A stretch of DNA of 64,000 nucleotides from Bacillus sp. FJAT-22090 (GCF_001278755.1 NZ_CP012601.1:3720154-3784153); one strand, 5' to 3'; counted from the stretch's first letter, positions 41,838-51,480 are shown. Made by a program: numbers and translations. The notes: generated by a model not told the origin, from the letters alone.

Positions 41838-42578
41838 GTGGCAAAAAAAGAGAAAGAAGTAGAAGAATATTTAACGCATCTATATGTACATGTAAATGAC
41901 ATTGAACATTTCGCATTATTTAGTGGACTTACGATCCAACAGTTTATTAAGAATTTCTCTGATTTGTCGGCTCTTTTATTATTAAAACATCATTATGAGG
42001 ACGCATCTTTTAATATTCATACGCAATTAGAGTTTGTGGTGAAAGAACAATATAATCATTTTCTAAAAGATTATGCAGAAAGACCAACAGCACTTTGTTT
42101 GCTTGATTTTTCGGATGAGCGGAAATTAAATATGATGTCCCCTCAGGAACAAGCAGAGCTACTTTACATAGCACACAAAAAAGAGGCATTTCGTCTTCCT
42201 TTTTATCATCATATACAAAATCGTTTTGTTTATTTATCAGATGAAGGTCAACAGATCACAAAAATATATTTTCGTGATATTGAGGATATTAACAATTTAA
42301 TAGCTAGTGTATTTAATCAATACATCCATGAAAAAATGAAATCAACTGCTTTTTGGAGAAAAAAGAACAACGTAATTTTACCTGAATTATCCATAGATAA
42401 GGTAGAAGCATACGCTGATTATTTTGAAGATGGTGCATTACTCTCCTTTTTTAAATTAGATAAAACAAACTATGGCATAGAGATTAGAAGCTTACCTGAA
42501 AACATTTTTCCGGATGAAGTTCTTGGGGATTTGAACGATCATTTAGCAAAACCTGCAAATTTGATCATACAATTTTAA
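41838..42578 (+). CDS. Hypothetical protein
   Basis: A 246-residue soluble protein without signal peptide or membrane segment. It is acidic with many aromatic residues. The opening AKKEKEVEEYLTHLYVHVND is helical, and a C-terminal FFKLDKTNYGIEIRSLP strand region follows. No family recognised. GTG 41838 behind GAAGGAG is chosen; GTG 41829 lies within that site. It is divergent from rodA and upstream of ddl-murF, but a hairpin and about 240 bases separate it from ddl. Confidence 0.7.
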   Translation: MAKKEKEVEEYLTHLYVHVNDIEHFALFSGLTIQQFIKNFSDLSALLLLKHHYEDASFNIHTQLEFVVKEQYNHFLKDYAERPTALCLLDFSDERKLNMMSPQEQAELLYIAHKKEAFRLPFYHHIQNRFVYLSDEGQQITKIYFRDIEDINNLIASVFNQYIHEKMKSTAFWRKKNNVILPELSIDKVEAYADYFEDGALLSFFKLDKTNYGIEIRSLPENIFPDEVLGDLNDHLAKPANLIIQF

Positions 42579-42592
42579 ATTCGGCTATACTT

Positions 42593-42625
42593 AACGCTTT
42601 TGCTACTTTCAGTTGCAAAGGCGTT
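42593..42625 (+). terminator. Hairpin after the hypothetical gene
   Basis: AACGCTTTTGC pairs with GCAAAGGCGTT (one G-U pair) around an 11-base loop. The following bases are AT-rich, but the T-run is broken. Confidence 0.6.
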
Positions 42626-42649
42626 TATTATATTTTGTGGTAATACTTA

Positions 42650-42664
42650 ATGAAAACGATTCCG
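42650..42664. promoter_or_regulatory. cre-like site upstream of ddl
   Basis: ATGAAAACGATTCCG fits the CcpA-site consensus WTGNAANCGNWNNCW except at the last base. It lies about 160 bases before ddl and may be chance. Confidence 0.3.
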
Positions 42665-42821
42665 ATTGTAACAGCATATTATAGTGAAAAAAGTGTTGGG
42701 TATGATTTAAGTCGTTGAAGTGCTACCTAAAATAGTTAATTTATATCATCGGTTGATGGTTCATCTCTCGATACAGTACGTGATAAACTAATACTATCCA
42801 AAACGTGGAGGTTATTTACAA

Positions 42822-43904
42822 ATGAAAATTAAAATAGGTTTATTATATGGTGGGAAATCAGCGGAGCATGAAGTTTCGTTATTGACGGCAAGAGCAGTTT
42901 CTCAAGCTATTAATTTTGATAAATACGAAGTATATCCAGTTTTCATTACTAAAATGGGTGAATGGAGAAAAGGTAGTGCCTTAACTGGTCCTATTGAAGA
43001 TATTGAGTCTTTAAAGATTGGAAATGAAAATAGTAAGCCTAATACAATTACAAGCTTCTTGCCTGTAGAGGGAGACGTGACTTCACAATTAGATGTAGTT
43101 TTCCCGCTACTACATGGTCCTAATGGGGAAGATGGTACGGTTCAAGGTTTACTGGAAGTATTGAACTTACCGTACGTGGGAAATGGTGTGTTAGCATCTG
43201 CTGCTGGGATGGATAAAGTAGTGATGAAGCAATTATTTGCACAAGCAGGCTTATCTCAAGTTCCTTACGTGCATTTTATTCGTAAAGAATGGAAAAATGG
43301 TCAAGAAGAGTTATTACAAAAAATGGAACAAAATTTAAAGTGGCCATTATTTGTTAAACCGGCGAACTTGGGTTCCAGTGTTGGAATCACGAAAGCAAGT
43401 AATAGGGAAGAGCTTATAAAAGCGGTAGAATTTGCTTTCAAATATGATCGTAAAATTATTGTAGAGCAAGGAATTGTAGCTAGGGAATTAGAAATGAGTG
43501 TGCTAGGAAATGATTCTCCTCGATGTTCTGTGGCAGGGGAAGTCTTACCAACGAAAGATTTTTATGATTATGAAGCAAAATATGAGGACGGTACAACGAA
43601 CTATGCAATTCCAGCAGTTATTTCTCCTGAATTATTAAAGAAGATGGAAGATGCAGCGATTCGTGCTTTTAAAGTACTAGATTGCTCAGGTCTTGTTCGT
43701 GCGGACTTTTTTGTAACAGATAACGAAGAAGTTGTTATTAATGAAGTAAATACGATGCCTGGATTCACCCCAATTAGCATGTATCCTAAACTATGGATTG
43801 AGTCGGGTTTATCTTATTCCGATTTAATTGAAGAATTGATTACTCTTGCAATCGAACGCTTCGAGGAAAAACAACAACTTGAGCATTCGAAGGATGGAGA
43901 GTGA
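42822..43904 (+). CDS. ddl: D-alanine--D-alanine ligase
   Basis: A 360-residue ATP-grasp ligase that makes the D-Ala-D-Ala dipeptide for peptidoglycan. The N terminus has GLLYGGKSAEHEVSLLTA, the ATP-grasp domain has FVKPANLGSSVGITKAS, and the active-site end shows LVRADFFVTDNEEVVINEVNTMPGFTPISMYP (cited for position). ACGTGGAGG precedes the ATG. murF, the enzyme that consumes its product, follows five bases later, and alr, which supplies D-Ala, lies 9 kb downstream. Confidence 0.96.
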   Translation: MKIKIGLLYGGKSAEHEVSLLTARAVSQAINFDKYEVYPVFITKMGEWRKGSALTGPIEDIESLKIGNENSKPNTITSFLPVEGDVTSQLDVVFPLLHGPNGEDGTVQGLLEVLNLPYVGNGVLASAAGMDKVVMKQLFAQAGLSQVPYVHFIRKEWKNGQEELLQKMEQNLKWPLFVKPANLGSSVGITKASNREELIKAVEFAFKYDRKIIVEQGIVARELEMSVLGNDSPRCSVAGEVLPTKDFYDYEAKYEDGTTNYAIPAVISPELLKKMEDAAIRAFKVLDCSGLVRADFFVTDNEEVVINEVNTMPGFTPISMYPKLWIESGLSYSDLIEELITLAIERFEEKQQLEHSKDGE

Positions 43905-43909
43905 CATAA

Positions 43910-45277
43910 TTGAAAAAATACTTACAAGAAATCGCAGAATGGTTAGGGATACAAAAACCTGCACTGAATCCACAAGTGACTGGTGTATCAATTAATACAA
44001 GAACGCTGCAACATGGGGACATATTTATCCCTTTTCGTGGGGAAAATGTAAATGGCCATCGTTTTGTGAAGGATGCTTTTGATAAGGGAGCAGCAGCGTC
44101 TTTTTGGTTAAAAGATGAACCAAATCCTCCAGAGGATGTTCCTCTTTTATTCGTAGAAAGCGGGGAAAAGGCACTTCAGCAGATGGCAGTAGCGTATCGT
44201 GAAGAATTGAAAGCTACTTTCATTGGTATAACAGGATCTAATGGGAAGACTTCAACAAAGGATTTAGTTGCCGGAATGTTATCTCCCTATTTTCGGGTGA
44301 AAAAAACGGAAGGCAATTTTAATAATGAGCTTGGATTGCCTTTAACGATTCTTTCGCTTGAGGATGACACGGAGTTTGCTGTACTTGAGATGGGTATGAG
44401 TTCATTTGGAGAAATTGAATTTTTATCTAATCTTGCAAAGCCTTTGTTTGCAGTAATCACCAACATAGGGGAAGCACATATGCAAGACCTTGGTTCCCGA
44501 GAAGGAATCGCGAAGGCTAAATTTGAAATCATATCTGGATTAAAGGCAAATGGACAGCTGTTTTATGATGGGGATGAACCATTATTACGCCCATTTGTGG
44601 AAAATGCTCCTTCTATACAGACGAAATCCTTTGGCCTCAATAAACAAAATGATTTATCTATTATTGAAGTGAATTTTACAGAACAAGGAAGCACTTTCCG
44701 TGTAGCCGGGGAGTTAAACGAAGAAATGTCTATTCCTGTTCTTGGAGAGCATCAAGTGAAAAATACATTGGCTGCTTTATTAATCGGGAAAGAGGTTGGC
44801 TTAACTGCTGAGCAAATGCGAGATGCATTGAAAAAAATAGTCTTAACCGATATGCGAATGCAGGTGATCGAAGCTTCAAATGGCTCTATTTTTATTAATG
44901 ATGCATACAACGCAGCACCAACTTCAATGAAAGCCGCTATTTCATTTTTGGAAAGCTCATCGATTAAACCAGTTAAGTGGCTTGTACTTGGAGATATGCT
45001 AGAGCTTGGTGAAAATGAAAAGCAATACCATGAACAAATGAGTGAGTTTATTTCTAATGATGTATTTACAGGAGTTTGTTTATTTGGACCAAGAATGGAA
45101 TGGTTATACGGTCGATTAGTCGAGAAATTTAATGAAGACAGTATTATTTGGGTTGAAAATGACTATGAACAACTCATATTATTTTTAGAAAAGCGTATAA
45201 ACGAAAAATCAATTGTTTTAGTAAAAGGGTCTCGGGGTATGAAATTAGAAAGAGTTATTGAACCGTTTCAAAAATAG
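43910..45277 (+). CDS. murF: UDP-N-acetylmuramoyl-tripeptide--D-alanyl-D-alanine ligase
   Basis: A 455-residue Mur ligase that adds D-Ala-D-Ala to UDP-MurNAc-tripeptide, completing the cytosolic peptidoglycan monomer. The ATP loop GITGSNGKTSTKD is near residue 108, followed by EGNFNNELGLPLT, VLEMGMSSFGEI, NIGEAHMQDLGSREGIA and the C-terminal NDAYNAAPTSMKAA. The start is TTG 43910 behind AGGATGGAG, five bases after the ddl stop. The ddl-murF pairing matches B. subtilis. Confidence 0.96.
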   Translation: MKKYLQEIAEWLGIQKPALNPQVTGVSINTRTLQHGDIFIPFRGENVNGHRFVKDAFDKGAAASFWLKDEPNPPEDVPLLFVESGEKALQQMAVAYREELKATFIGITGSNGKTSTKDLVAGMLSPYFRVKKTEGNFNNELGLPLTILSLEDDTEFAVLEMGMSSFGEIEFLSNLAKPLFAVITNIGEAHMQDLGSREGIAKAKFEIISGLKANGQLFYDGDEPLLRPFVENAPSIQTKSFGLNKQNDLSIIEVNFTEQGSTFRVAGELNEEMSIPVLGEHQVKNTLAALLIGKEVGLTAEQMRDALKKIVLTDMRMQVIEASNGSIFINDAYNAAPTSMKAAISFLESSSIKPVKWLVLGDMLELGENEKQYHEQMSEFISNDVFTGVCLFGPRMEWLYGRLVEKFNEDSIIWVENDYEQLILFLEKRINEKSIVLVKGSRGMKLERVIEPFQK

Positions 45278-45298
45278 AAACGGGAATGGAGGGGCAAC

Positions 45299-46015
45299 AT
45301 GAAAACAGGAGTACTTTGCATACACGGATTTACAGGTGGACCATATGAGGTGCAACCTTTTGTAGATTATTTACATGCAAATACAGACTGGAAATTTGTT
45401 GTTCCTACTCTTCCAGGCCATGGGGAAACGCTATCGCTTGAAAAAATATCCGCAGAAAATTGGATGATGGAAGCAGAGCTAGCACTTAGACAGCTGCAAA
45501 AAGAAGTAGATCGTTTGTTTATTATTGGATTTTCTATGGGTGGTGTAATTGCGCTATATTTAGCAAATCGTTATAAAATCGATAAATTGATTTTACTAAG
45601 CGCAGCAGCCAAATACATTTACCCCACTCAGTTACTTCAAGACATCCGAGAGATTGCAAAGGAAGCTATGTCTGGGAAGCTAGAAGATAATAACCTTTAT
45701 AAATTGTATAGAGCTAAATTGAAAGCTACTCCAATTCATGCCACGATAGAATTTATGCGTTTAGTACGTATGGTTGAACCTTATTATGGCCAAATTAAAA
45801 TACCAATCTGTCTAGTCCAAGGAAAAAAAGATGGGATTGTACCTTATACTACTGCCCAGTTCTTATTTGACCAATTAGGATCAGATAAAAAAGAACTTAT
45901 TTATTCCGAGGTTGGAAAACACCATATATGTTATAGTGACGACAGTGTAGGTTGGTATAATAAAGCATTCCAATTTTTAATGGAAGAAGAGGTGGAAAGT
46001 ATAGAGAGTAATTAA
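45299..46015 (+). CDS. Alpha/beta hydrolase, carboxylesterase (Est30-like)
   Basis: A 238-residue alpha/beta hydrolase close in layout to the Geobacillus Est30 monoglyceride-type esterase. The N terminus CIHGFTGGPYEVQPF forms the oxyanion region, GFSMGG holds nucleophile Ser79, GKKDGIVP the acid and GKHHICY the His. AATGGAGGGG precedes the ATG. It follows murF after 21 bases and is probably co-transcribed. No signal peptide. The physiological ester is unknown. Confidence 0.9.
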   Translation: MKTGVLCIHGFTGGPYEVQPFVDYLHANTDWKFVVPTLPGHGETLSLEKISAENWMMEAELALRQLQKEVDRLFIIGFSMGGVIALYLANRYKIDKLILLSAAAKYIYPTQLLQDIREIAKEAMSGKLEDNNLYKLYRAKLKATPIHATIEFMRLVRMVEPYYGQIKIPICLVQGKKDGIVPYTTAQFLFDQLGSDKKELIYSEVGKHHICYSDDSVGWYNKAFQFLMEEEVESIESN

Positions 46016-46102
46016 CTAATTATTATAACAGTTGCTTATTCGTTGCAACGTAGGATATAGCATGATAGACTGTAAAGAGCAATGGATACATTTTGTGTGA
46101 AG

Positions 46103-46137
46103 ACTCTTCAGCTTTTTATTGAAGAGTACTTTTTTTT
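46103..46137 (+). terminator. Terminator of the ddl-murF-esterase operon
   Basis: ACTCTTCA pairs with TGAAGAGT around a nine-base loop, followed by AC and eight T. Confidence 0.82.
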
Positions 46138-46352
46138 GAACATAACGGTTTGTTGAAGTAATCAGAGTAATTACTCTATAACGAACCGCTCGGCAAAAGA
46201 CCGGGCTTTCCCTTTAAATAAGACCCCTCTGAACTGAAAACCACAGAGAATTTTAAGAAACGGAAACGTTCCTCGTATAGGCTCGAATTTGCCGCAATTT
46301 CATCTGAAAATGTAACCATTTGTCAAAACAGAACAAAAAGGAGATTAAAATT
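46138..46352 (+). other. Leader region of cshA
   Basis: About 215 bases without a gene between the terminator and cshA. It can form several hairpins: CGGTTTGT with ACGAACCG enclosing AGAGTAATTACTCT, and GGAAACGTTCC at about 46263. A long 5' leader is expected for a cold-shock-type RNA helicase gene, but I see no defined riboswitch. Confidence 0.5.
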
Positions 46353-47903
46353 TTGACAAATTTTTCAGAATTAAATATTAGCGCTTCTACACTAAAATCC
46401 GTTCAACGCATGGGTTTTGAAGAGGCAACACCAATCCAAGAAGGTACTATTACACATGCTATGGAAGGCCGCGATATTATTGGCCAAGCTCAAACAGGTA
46501 CAGGTAAAACTGCTGCTTTTGGTATCCCTATGATTGAAAAAATCGATACAAAAAACCCTAATATACAAGCACTTATTATCGCTCCAACTCGTGAACTTGC
46601 AATCCAAGTTTCGGAAGAGCTTTATAAATTAGGTTACGACAAAAAGGTTCGTCTTTTATCTGTATATGGTGGTCAAGAAATTGGTCGTCAAATCCGTGCA
46701 CTTAAAAACAAACCTCAAGTAATCGTTGGTACACCTGGTCGTATTCTTGACCACATCAACCGTCGTACGTTGAAATTAGATCAAGTTCAAACACTTATCT
46801 TAGACGAAGCAGATGAAATGCTTAACATGGGATTCATCGAAGACATCAATACAATTTTAGAAAGTGTTCCTGATGAGCGACAAACATTATTGTTCTCAGC
46901 TACAATGCCGGGACCAATTCGTAAAATTGCTGATAAATTCATGAAAGATCCAGTAGAAGTAAAAATCAAGTCTAAAGAAATGACTGTTGAAAACATTGAA
47001 CAGTTCTTCGTAAAAGCTACAGAGCGTGAAAAGTTCGATGTTCTTTCAAGAATATTAAATGTACACCAACCTGAGCTTGCAATTGTCTTCGGTCGTACAA
47101 AACGTCGTGTAGACGAATTAGCTCAAGCACTAAGCATTCGTGGTTACCTAGCGGAAGGAATTCACGGAGATTTAAGCCAAGCGAAACGTATGTCTGTATT
47201 AAAACAATTCAAATCAAATAAAATTGATATCCTTGTTGCAACAGATGTAGCAGCACGTGGATTAGATATTTCTGGTGTAACACATGTATATAACTTTGAT
47301 ATTCCACAAGATCCTGAAAGCTATGTTCACCGTATTGGTCGTACAGGCCGTGCAGGGAAACATGGTATCGCTGTAACATTCGTAACACCAAGAGAAATGG
47401 GTTACTTACGTATCGTAGAGGATACTACGAAAAAACGTATGACACCTCTTCGTCCACCAAGTTCAGACGAAGCGTTAGTCGGCCAACAACGTGTTGCGAT
47501 TGAAACATTATCAGAAATCGTGAACAAAAATGATTTAGGTGATTACCGCACATTAGCTTCGGAAATGCTTGAAAAGTTTGAAGCTGTTGATGTAATTGCT
47601 GCAGCAATTAAATCATTGACGAAAGAACCAGATGATACGCCAATCGCACTTTCTGAAGAACGTCCATTACCTGCTCGTAGAGAGCGTAGCGGTGGTGGCG
47701 GACGCAGTGGCGGCGGTGGTTACAAAGGTAATCGCAGTGGTGGCGGCGCGGGACGCAGTTCTTCAGGTCGTGGAGGTAGCGATCGCGGAGGTTCACGTTC
47801 AGGTGGCGGAGGTCGTCCTAGCAGCTCACGTCGTAGCAGTGGTCCACGTGATGGCTCTACTCAACGTAGCACTAGAACTCGTTCACCACGTAACGAAAAC
47901 TAA
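46353..47903 (+). CDS. cshA: DEAD-box ATP-dependent RNA helicase CshA
   Basis: A 516-residue RNA helicase that unwinds structured RNA in ribosome assembly and mRNA decay, chiefly in the cold. Q motif with GFEEATPIQ; motif I AQTGTGKT (residues 46-53); [18 protein letters not shown] in [13 protein letters not shown]; and HRIGRTGR. The C-terminal ~80 residues are a disordered Arg/Gly/Ser-rich RNA-binding tail with [10 protein letters not shown]-type repeats. TTG 46353 is chosen because AAAAGGAGA lies nine bases upstream. Its place between murF and ydbS matches B. subtilis cshA (ydbR). Confidence 0.95.
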   Translation: MTNFSELNISASTLKSVQRMGFEEATPIQEGTITHAMEGRDIIGQAQTGTGKTAAFGIPMIEKIDTKNPNIQALIIAPTRELAIQVSEELYKLGYDKKVRLLSVYGGQEIGRQIRALKNKPQVIVGTPGRILDHINRRTLKLDQVQTLILDEADEMLNMGFIEDINTILESVPDERQTLLFSATMPGPIRKIADKFMKDPVEVKIKSKEMTVENIEQFFVKATEREKFDVLSRILNVHQPELAIVFGRTKRRVDELAQALSIRGYLAEGIHGDLSQAKRMSVLKQFKSNKIDILVATDVAARGLDISGVTHVYNFDIPQDPESYVHRIGRTGRAGKHGIAVTFVTPREMGYLRIVEDTTKKRMTPLRPPSSDEALVGQQRVAIETLSEIVNKNDLGDYRTLASEMLEKFEAVDVIAAAIKSLTKEPDDTPIALSEERPLPARRERSGGGGRSGGGGYKGNRSGGGAGRSSSGRGGSDRGGSRSGGGGRPSSSRRSSGPRDGSTQRSTRTRSPRNEN

Positions 47904-47912
47904 AATTAACTC

Positions 47913-47956
47913 AAAGGATGAATCTTACATTTCGATGTGGATTCATCCTTTTTTTA
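47913..47956 (+). terminator. Terminator after cshA
   Basis: AAAGGATGAATC pairs with GATTCATCCTTT, with an inner ACAT-TTCG-ATGT tetraloop stem and a seven-base T-run. Confidence 0.92.
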
Positions 47957-48130
47957 TGTAAAATTAAAAAGCCGAGGATAATCGAGTAGTACCATGGAAT
48001 AATCGGTTGGCTCTCTCAAAAAACCGGATTACTCTATTAAAAGTTGATAGACTGCGAGAAACATTCCTAAAAATTTTGAAACATTTTGTCTTACAAATCG
48101 TATACAATGACAAGAGAAGAGGTGTTTACA

Positions 48131-48610
48131 ATGAGAACAGAACCAATAAATCGGATATCCGAAAAAGGGCTTCGCGTGTGGAGAATTTATGGAATCTTTC
48201 AAACGCTCCTTGCGATTTTGCTTGGAGTTGGAGTAAGTGTTATAAATTATTTTAATGGGAACTTTATTTGGTTATACATAGTTGTAGGAGCAGTTGTATT
48301 ATTGATAGCATATTTATTGATTTACTTATTTCCCAAAGTAAGATGGATGCGCTGGCGTTATGAAGTACGTGAACAAGAAATTGAATTACAGCATGGATTA
48401 TTTGTAGTGAAGCGAACGTTGGTACCAATGGTTCGTGTCCAACATGTTGATACGGAGCAAGGTCCAATATTAAGAAAGTACGATTTAGCTTCTATTACTA
48501 TTTCTACTGCAGCGACGAATCATACTATTCCTGCACTCATTACAGAAGAAGCAGATGAACTAAGGGGAAGAATTTCTGTACTTGCAAGGGTGGCGGAAGA
48601 TGATGTCTAA
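48131..48610 (+). CDS. ydbS: PH domain-containing membrane protein YdbS
   Basis: A 159-residue protein with two membrane segments (about 20-40 and 52-72) and a bacterial PH (YdbS/YdbT) domain: RYEVREQEIELQHGLFVVKRTLVPMVRVQHVDTEQGP (cited for position) and a final ATNHTIPALI strand. In B. subtilis the YdbS-YdbT pair contributes to resistance against the bacteriocins amylocyclicin and related peptides. ATG 48131 with AGAAGAGGTG upstream is chosen over ATG 48086. The end overlaps ydbT. Confidence 0.9.
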   Translation: MRTEPINRISEKGLRVWRIYGIFQTLLAILLGVGVSVINYFNGNFIWLYIVVGAVVLLIAYLLIYLFPKVRWMRWRYEVREQEIELQHGLFVVKRTLVPMVRVQHVDTEQGPILRKYDLASITISTAATNHTIPALITEEADELRGRISVLARVAEDDV

Positions 48611-50108
48611 CGAAAAATATAAGCTACACCCAATCTCCGCTGTTATTAACTTTGTGAAAGTTTTAAAAGATATGATTGTGCCGTTAATAGCTGTCGTGGT
48701 GTTAAATGGTTTTGGAACAAGTACCGAATCAGATGGTTGGTATTCTTATATTACATCAGGTATTTATGCTATTGTTCTAATATTTCTATTAGTTAGCGGT
48801 ATCATCAAGTGGAAACGGTTTAGATATTGGTTCGAGGATGAAGAATTGCGAATCGAGTATGGATTGTTCGTCAAGAAAAAACGATATATTCCATTTGATC
48901 GTATTCAAAGCTTAAACTATACAGAGGGTATTTTTCATCGACCATTCGGTCTTGTTAAAGTAAAAGTTGAAACGGCTGGTGGCGGACCAACAAAAGAAGC
49001 GGACGCCGAATTAACCGCAATAACAAAACAAGCCGCTGAACAAATAAAAAAAGAAATGCTACTAGCTAAAAATAAGCAATCAGAAGAAATAGAAATAGAT
49101 GAATCGATTCTAATAGAAGAAGTTGTAAAAGTAGAGACGCGACCGATTTTTAAAATTTCGATGAAAGATTTATTTGTCTTAGCGAGCACATCTGGTGGAA
49201 TGGGAGTATTTTTCTCGGGGATAGCCGTATTTGCTTCCCAATTTTCCAATATTATTCCCTATGAAAAAATATATGATGAGATTGTAGTGTTCATTCGTTT
49301 TGGAGCCCTTCTAATAGCATTGGCTGTTTTCCTTGTTTTATTGGTTGCCTGGATTGTATCTGTAGTGCTTACCCTTATTAATTATTATGACTTCACTATT
49401 CGTGTAGAAGATGACGAGATAATTATTACAAGAGGGTTATTGGAAAAGAAGAAAATCACGCTACCACTTTCTAGAATTCAAGGGGTAAGGATTGTGGAAA
49501 ATCCTCTTCGGCAATGGACAGGATTTGCATCTGTTATTGTAGATAGTGCTGGTGGGTCCCTAGCAGAGAAGGATGAAAAGATTCGGCTGCTACCTTTAAT
49601 AAAAAAAGCAGAAATCAATCACGTATTGGAACAGATTTTTCATAAAATTCATATGGAACCAACATTCACAAAAGTTCCGAAGAAATCGAAAAGGTTTTTC
49701 TACCGACTAGATTATCTCTGGATTATTCCTATATGCGCGGCTGTTATTTACTTTTTTTATCCGTTTGGGCTCCTGTCGCTTATTTTAATTCCTCTAAGTT
49801 ACCTCTTAGGAATGTGGCAACATCGAACTGCTGGATATGCAATAGATGGACAGCATTTAATAATGCGCTATCGAAATATTAGTAAAGTAACGATTTGGAT
49901 GGAAAAGAGACGTATCCAGTCTATGACGGAAAGAACGACTTATTTTCAAAAAAGACAAAACATATCATCCGTTATCACTACTATTAAATCGGGAATAGGT
50001 GGCGAATCATCCACTGTTCCTCATTTAGATAAAGCGGATGCAGAAAAGCTACTCAATTGGTATGAACCATTCAAACCTCATACTATAGAAAAAGAACAGC
50101 CGGAATAG
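48600..50108 (+). CDS. ydbT: PH domain-containing membrane protein YdbT
   Basis: A 502-residue membrane protein with three PH-like domains separated by pairs of membrane segments. Each domain begins with a similar motif: LRIEYGLFVKKKRYIPFDRIQSL, IITRGLLEKKKITLPLSRIQGV and LIMRYRNISKVTIWMEKRRIQSM (cited for position), so the protein looks like repeated YdbS units. It starts 11 bases before the end of ydbS and is translationally coupled to it. ATG 48600 is chosen; ATG 48603 is equally possible. The stop codon lies in the loop of the terminator. Confidence 0.9.
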   Translation: MMSNEKYKLHPISAVINFVKVLKDMIVPLIAVVVLNGFGTSTESDGWYSYITSGIYAIVLIFLLVSGIIKWKRFRYWFEDEELRIEYGLFVKKKRYIPFDRIQSLNYTEGIFHRPFGLVKVKVETAGGGPTKEADAELTAITKQAAEQIKKEMLLAKNKQSEEIEIDESILIEEVVKVETRPIFKISMKDLFVLASTSGGMGVFFSGIAVFASQFSNIIPYEKIYDEIVVFIRFGALLIALAVFLVLLVAWIVSVVLTLINYYDFTIRVEDDEIIITRGLLEKKKITLPLSRIQGVRIVENPLRQWTGFASVIVDSAGGSLAEKDEKIRLLPLIKKAEINHVLEQIFHKIHMEPTFTKVPKKSKRFFYRLDYLWIIPICAAVIYFFYPFGLLSLILIPLSYLLGMWQHRTAGYAIDGQHLIMRYRNISKVTIWMEKRRIQSMTERTTYFQKRQNISSVITTIKSGIGGESSTVPHLDKADAEKLLNWYEPFKPHTIEKEQPE

Positions 50109-50122
50109 GCTGTTCTTTTTTA
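50089..50122 (+). terminator. Terminator overlapping the end of ydbT
   Basis: AAAGAACAGCC pairs with GGCTGTTCTTT around GGAATA, with a six-base T-run. The ydbT stop codon is inside the loop. Confidence 0.9.
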
Positions 50123-50175
50123 GACTGTAGACAAACTTAATTTTGGGTGCATAGAGTTGTATAATTAAATTCGGC

Positions 50176-50284
50176 AAGGACCACCACTTCGCTTTCCGTG
50201 GGCTTGGCTTCAGCCTCCTCGTCACTGCGTTCCTGCGGGGTCTTCTGCTCAAGCTGTTCCCACAGGAGTCTTCGTGTGGTCCTT
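50176..50284 (-). repeat. GC-rich intergenic repeat with inverted arms (copy C)
   Basis: AAGGACCAC at the left end is complementary to GTGGTCCTT at the right end, 109 bases overall. The core (CTTTCCGTGGGC, AGCCTCCTCG, TGCGGGGTCTTC, TTCCCACAGGAG) is that of copy A at 16042, but the arms are different. Confidence 0.83.
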
Positions 50285-50433
50285 ACCTTATAAACAATTT
50301 TTTATAGATATCTACTATCTTTACTTTTAAATGGATAAAGTAATCTCTTTTGGAGGATTTCTTTATACATAACGTTTATAAAAATACTATTGTCGTCAAG
50401 CTGAGGGGCTTTCCAATAAGTCCCTAAAATAAA

Positions 50434-50474
50434 GCAGATGGAGAAAAACGACTCTTTTTTCTCCATCTGCTTTT
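50434..50474. terminator. Isolated perfect hairpin in the 50.1-50.8 kb gap
   Basis: A perfect 15-bp stem (GCAGATGGAGAAAAA with its complement) around a short loop is followed by TTTTG. No gene adjoins it, so it may be a relic terminator. Confidence 0.6.
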
Positions 50475-50513
50475 GTGTTTCCATCTAATAATGTTGATTG
50501 AGTGAAGTAATTG

Positions 50514-50696
50514 ATTGGAGTGAAAGGCGGCGACTCCTGCGGGAAAGCGAGACAGTCCGAGACCCCGCACGTAGCGCTAGAGAGGAAGGAAGGCTAAGGC
50601 AGCCTCTTCCTGAGGCAACGCCTTCATGACCAACATCGTGTTGGCCTGAGGAGGCTCGGCGCTCGCCCGCGGAAAGCGTCCGCCTGGAACGGAAAT
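50514..50696 (+). repeat. GC-rich intergenic repeat, opposite orientation (copy D)
   Basis: It begins ATTGGAGTGAAAGGCGGCGA and ends CGCCTGGAACGGAAAT, like copy B at 16245-16468. The inner GACTCCTGCGGGAAAGC, GAGACCCCGCA and GAGGAGGCTC reverse the core of copies A and C. An extra ~80 bases in the middle (about 50570-50645) are absent from copy C. Confidence 0.8.
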
Positions 50697-50729
50697 CTAT
50701 CATATTTTTTAATAGAAGCTACGAAGAAA

Positions 50730-50777
50730 GAAGCTGCTCTTAAAAGTCATTTTTTTGACTTTCAGGACAGCCTCTTC
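50730..50777 (-). terminator. Terminator-like hairpin after the rhomboid gene
   Basis: On the minus strand GCTG...AAAGTCA pairs with TGACTTT...CAGC around an A-rich loop, with internal mismatches, followed by TTCTTTC. Confidence 0.55.
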
Positions 50778-50787
50778 TATTTAAAAT

Positions 50788-51414
50788 TTATAAAACCTTC
50801 AATTTGTTCTTTTTCTTTTTCCATGCTGCGATTCGTTTTGGGTGGAAGTATATTAACCCGATGATAAACCCTGTAACTAGCCCTGCTATATGGGCAGTAA
50901 CATTAATATTTGCTTGAAGGAATGTCATCACCACACCAATTACAATGATAGGCAAGATAATTTGTTTTAACTGTGGCAATAAATTTTTCGTATAATAAAC
51001 TAAAGCGCCAAATGCTCCCAAAATACCATAGATTGCTCCACTAGCACCAACGCTCATATAATTCCAATCTTGAATTAAATAGGTAACAATATTACCGACA
51101 AGTCCAGATAGGAAGTATATTGTTAAAAAGCGTGCTTTTCCAGTTAATCGCTCTAGCTCTGGACCAAACAGATACAAAGAGAACATATTGAAAAGCAAAT
51201 GCATAAAGCCAGCATGTAAAAACATTGGTGATATTAATCGCCAATACTCACCTTCACTAATGAGCAAATTAAAACCAATTCCTAAATTAAATATTTGCTC
51301 CCCTAGAATTGGAATACCCGTTAGAATAAAGATAACAATATTCAAAGCAAGTAAAATAGACACAACAGGATATAACTTAATATATTGCTTAAAGTTTTCT
51401 CTTCTTACAAACAT
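50788..51414 (-). CDS. Rhomboid family intramembrane serine protease
   Basis: A 208-residue membrane protease with six predicted segments. Family motifs are HAGFMHLLFNMFSLYLFG, ELERLTGKARFL, the catalytic Ser125 in GASGAIYGILGA and catalytic His175 in VTAHIAGLVTG. It cleaves single-pass membrane proteins inside the bilayer; its natural target is unknown. It lacks the large soluble domains of GluP/YqgP and matches in size and place the small rhomboid (ydcA) next to acpS in B. subtilis. Divergent from acpS. Confidence 0.92.
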   Translation of the reverse strand: MFVRRENFKQYIKLYPVVSILLALNIVIFILTGIPILGEQIFNLGIGFNLLISEGEYWRLISPMFLHAGFMHLLFNMFSLYLFGPELERLTGKARFLTIYFLSGLVGNIVTYLIQDWNYMSVGASGAIYGILGAFGALVYYTKNLLPQLKQIILPIIVIGVVMTFLQANINVTAHIAGLVTGFIIGLIYFHPKRIAAWKKKKNKLKVL

Positions 51415-51480
51415 ATCGTCACCTCAAATTTTCTAATAATAGTATAGCCTGTATTAGCGGCATTTGAAAGGAGTAACTTC

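Noticed and set aside
42690-42706. GGGTAT upstream of ddl as a sigma-B -10 box
   Set aside because: No GTTT-type -35 box at 12-15 bases upstream.
50302-50484. 60-codon minus-strand frame
   Set aside because: It runs through a perfect hairpin, has no good ribosome binding site and shows no protein-like pattern.
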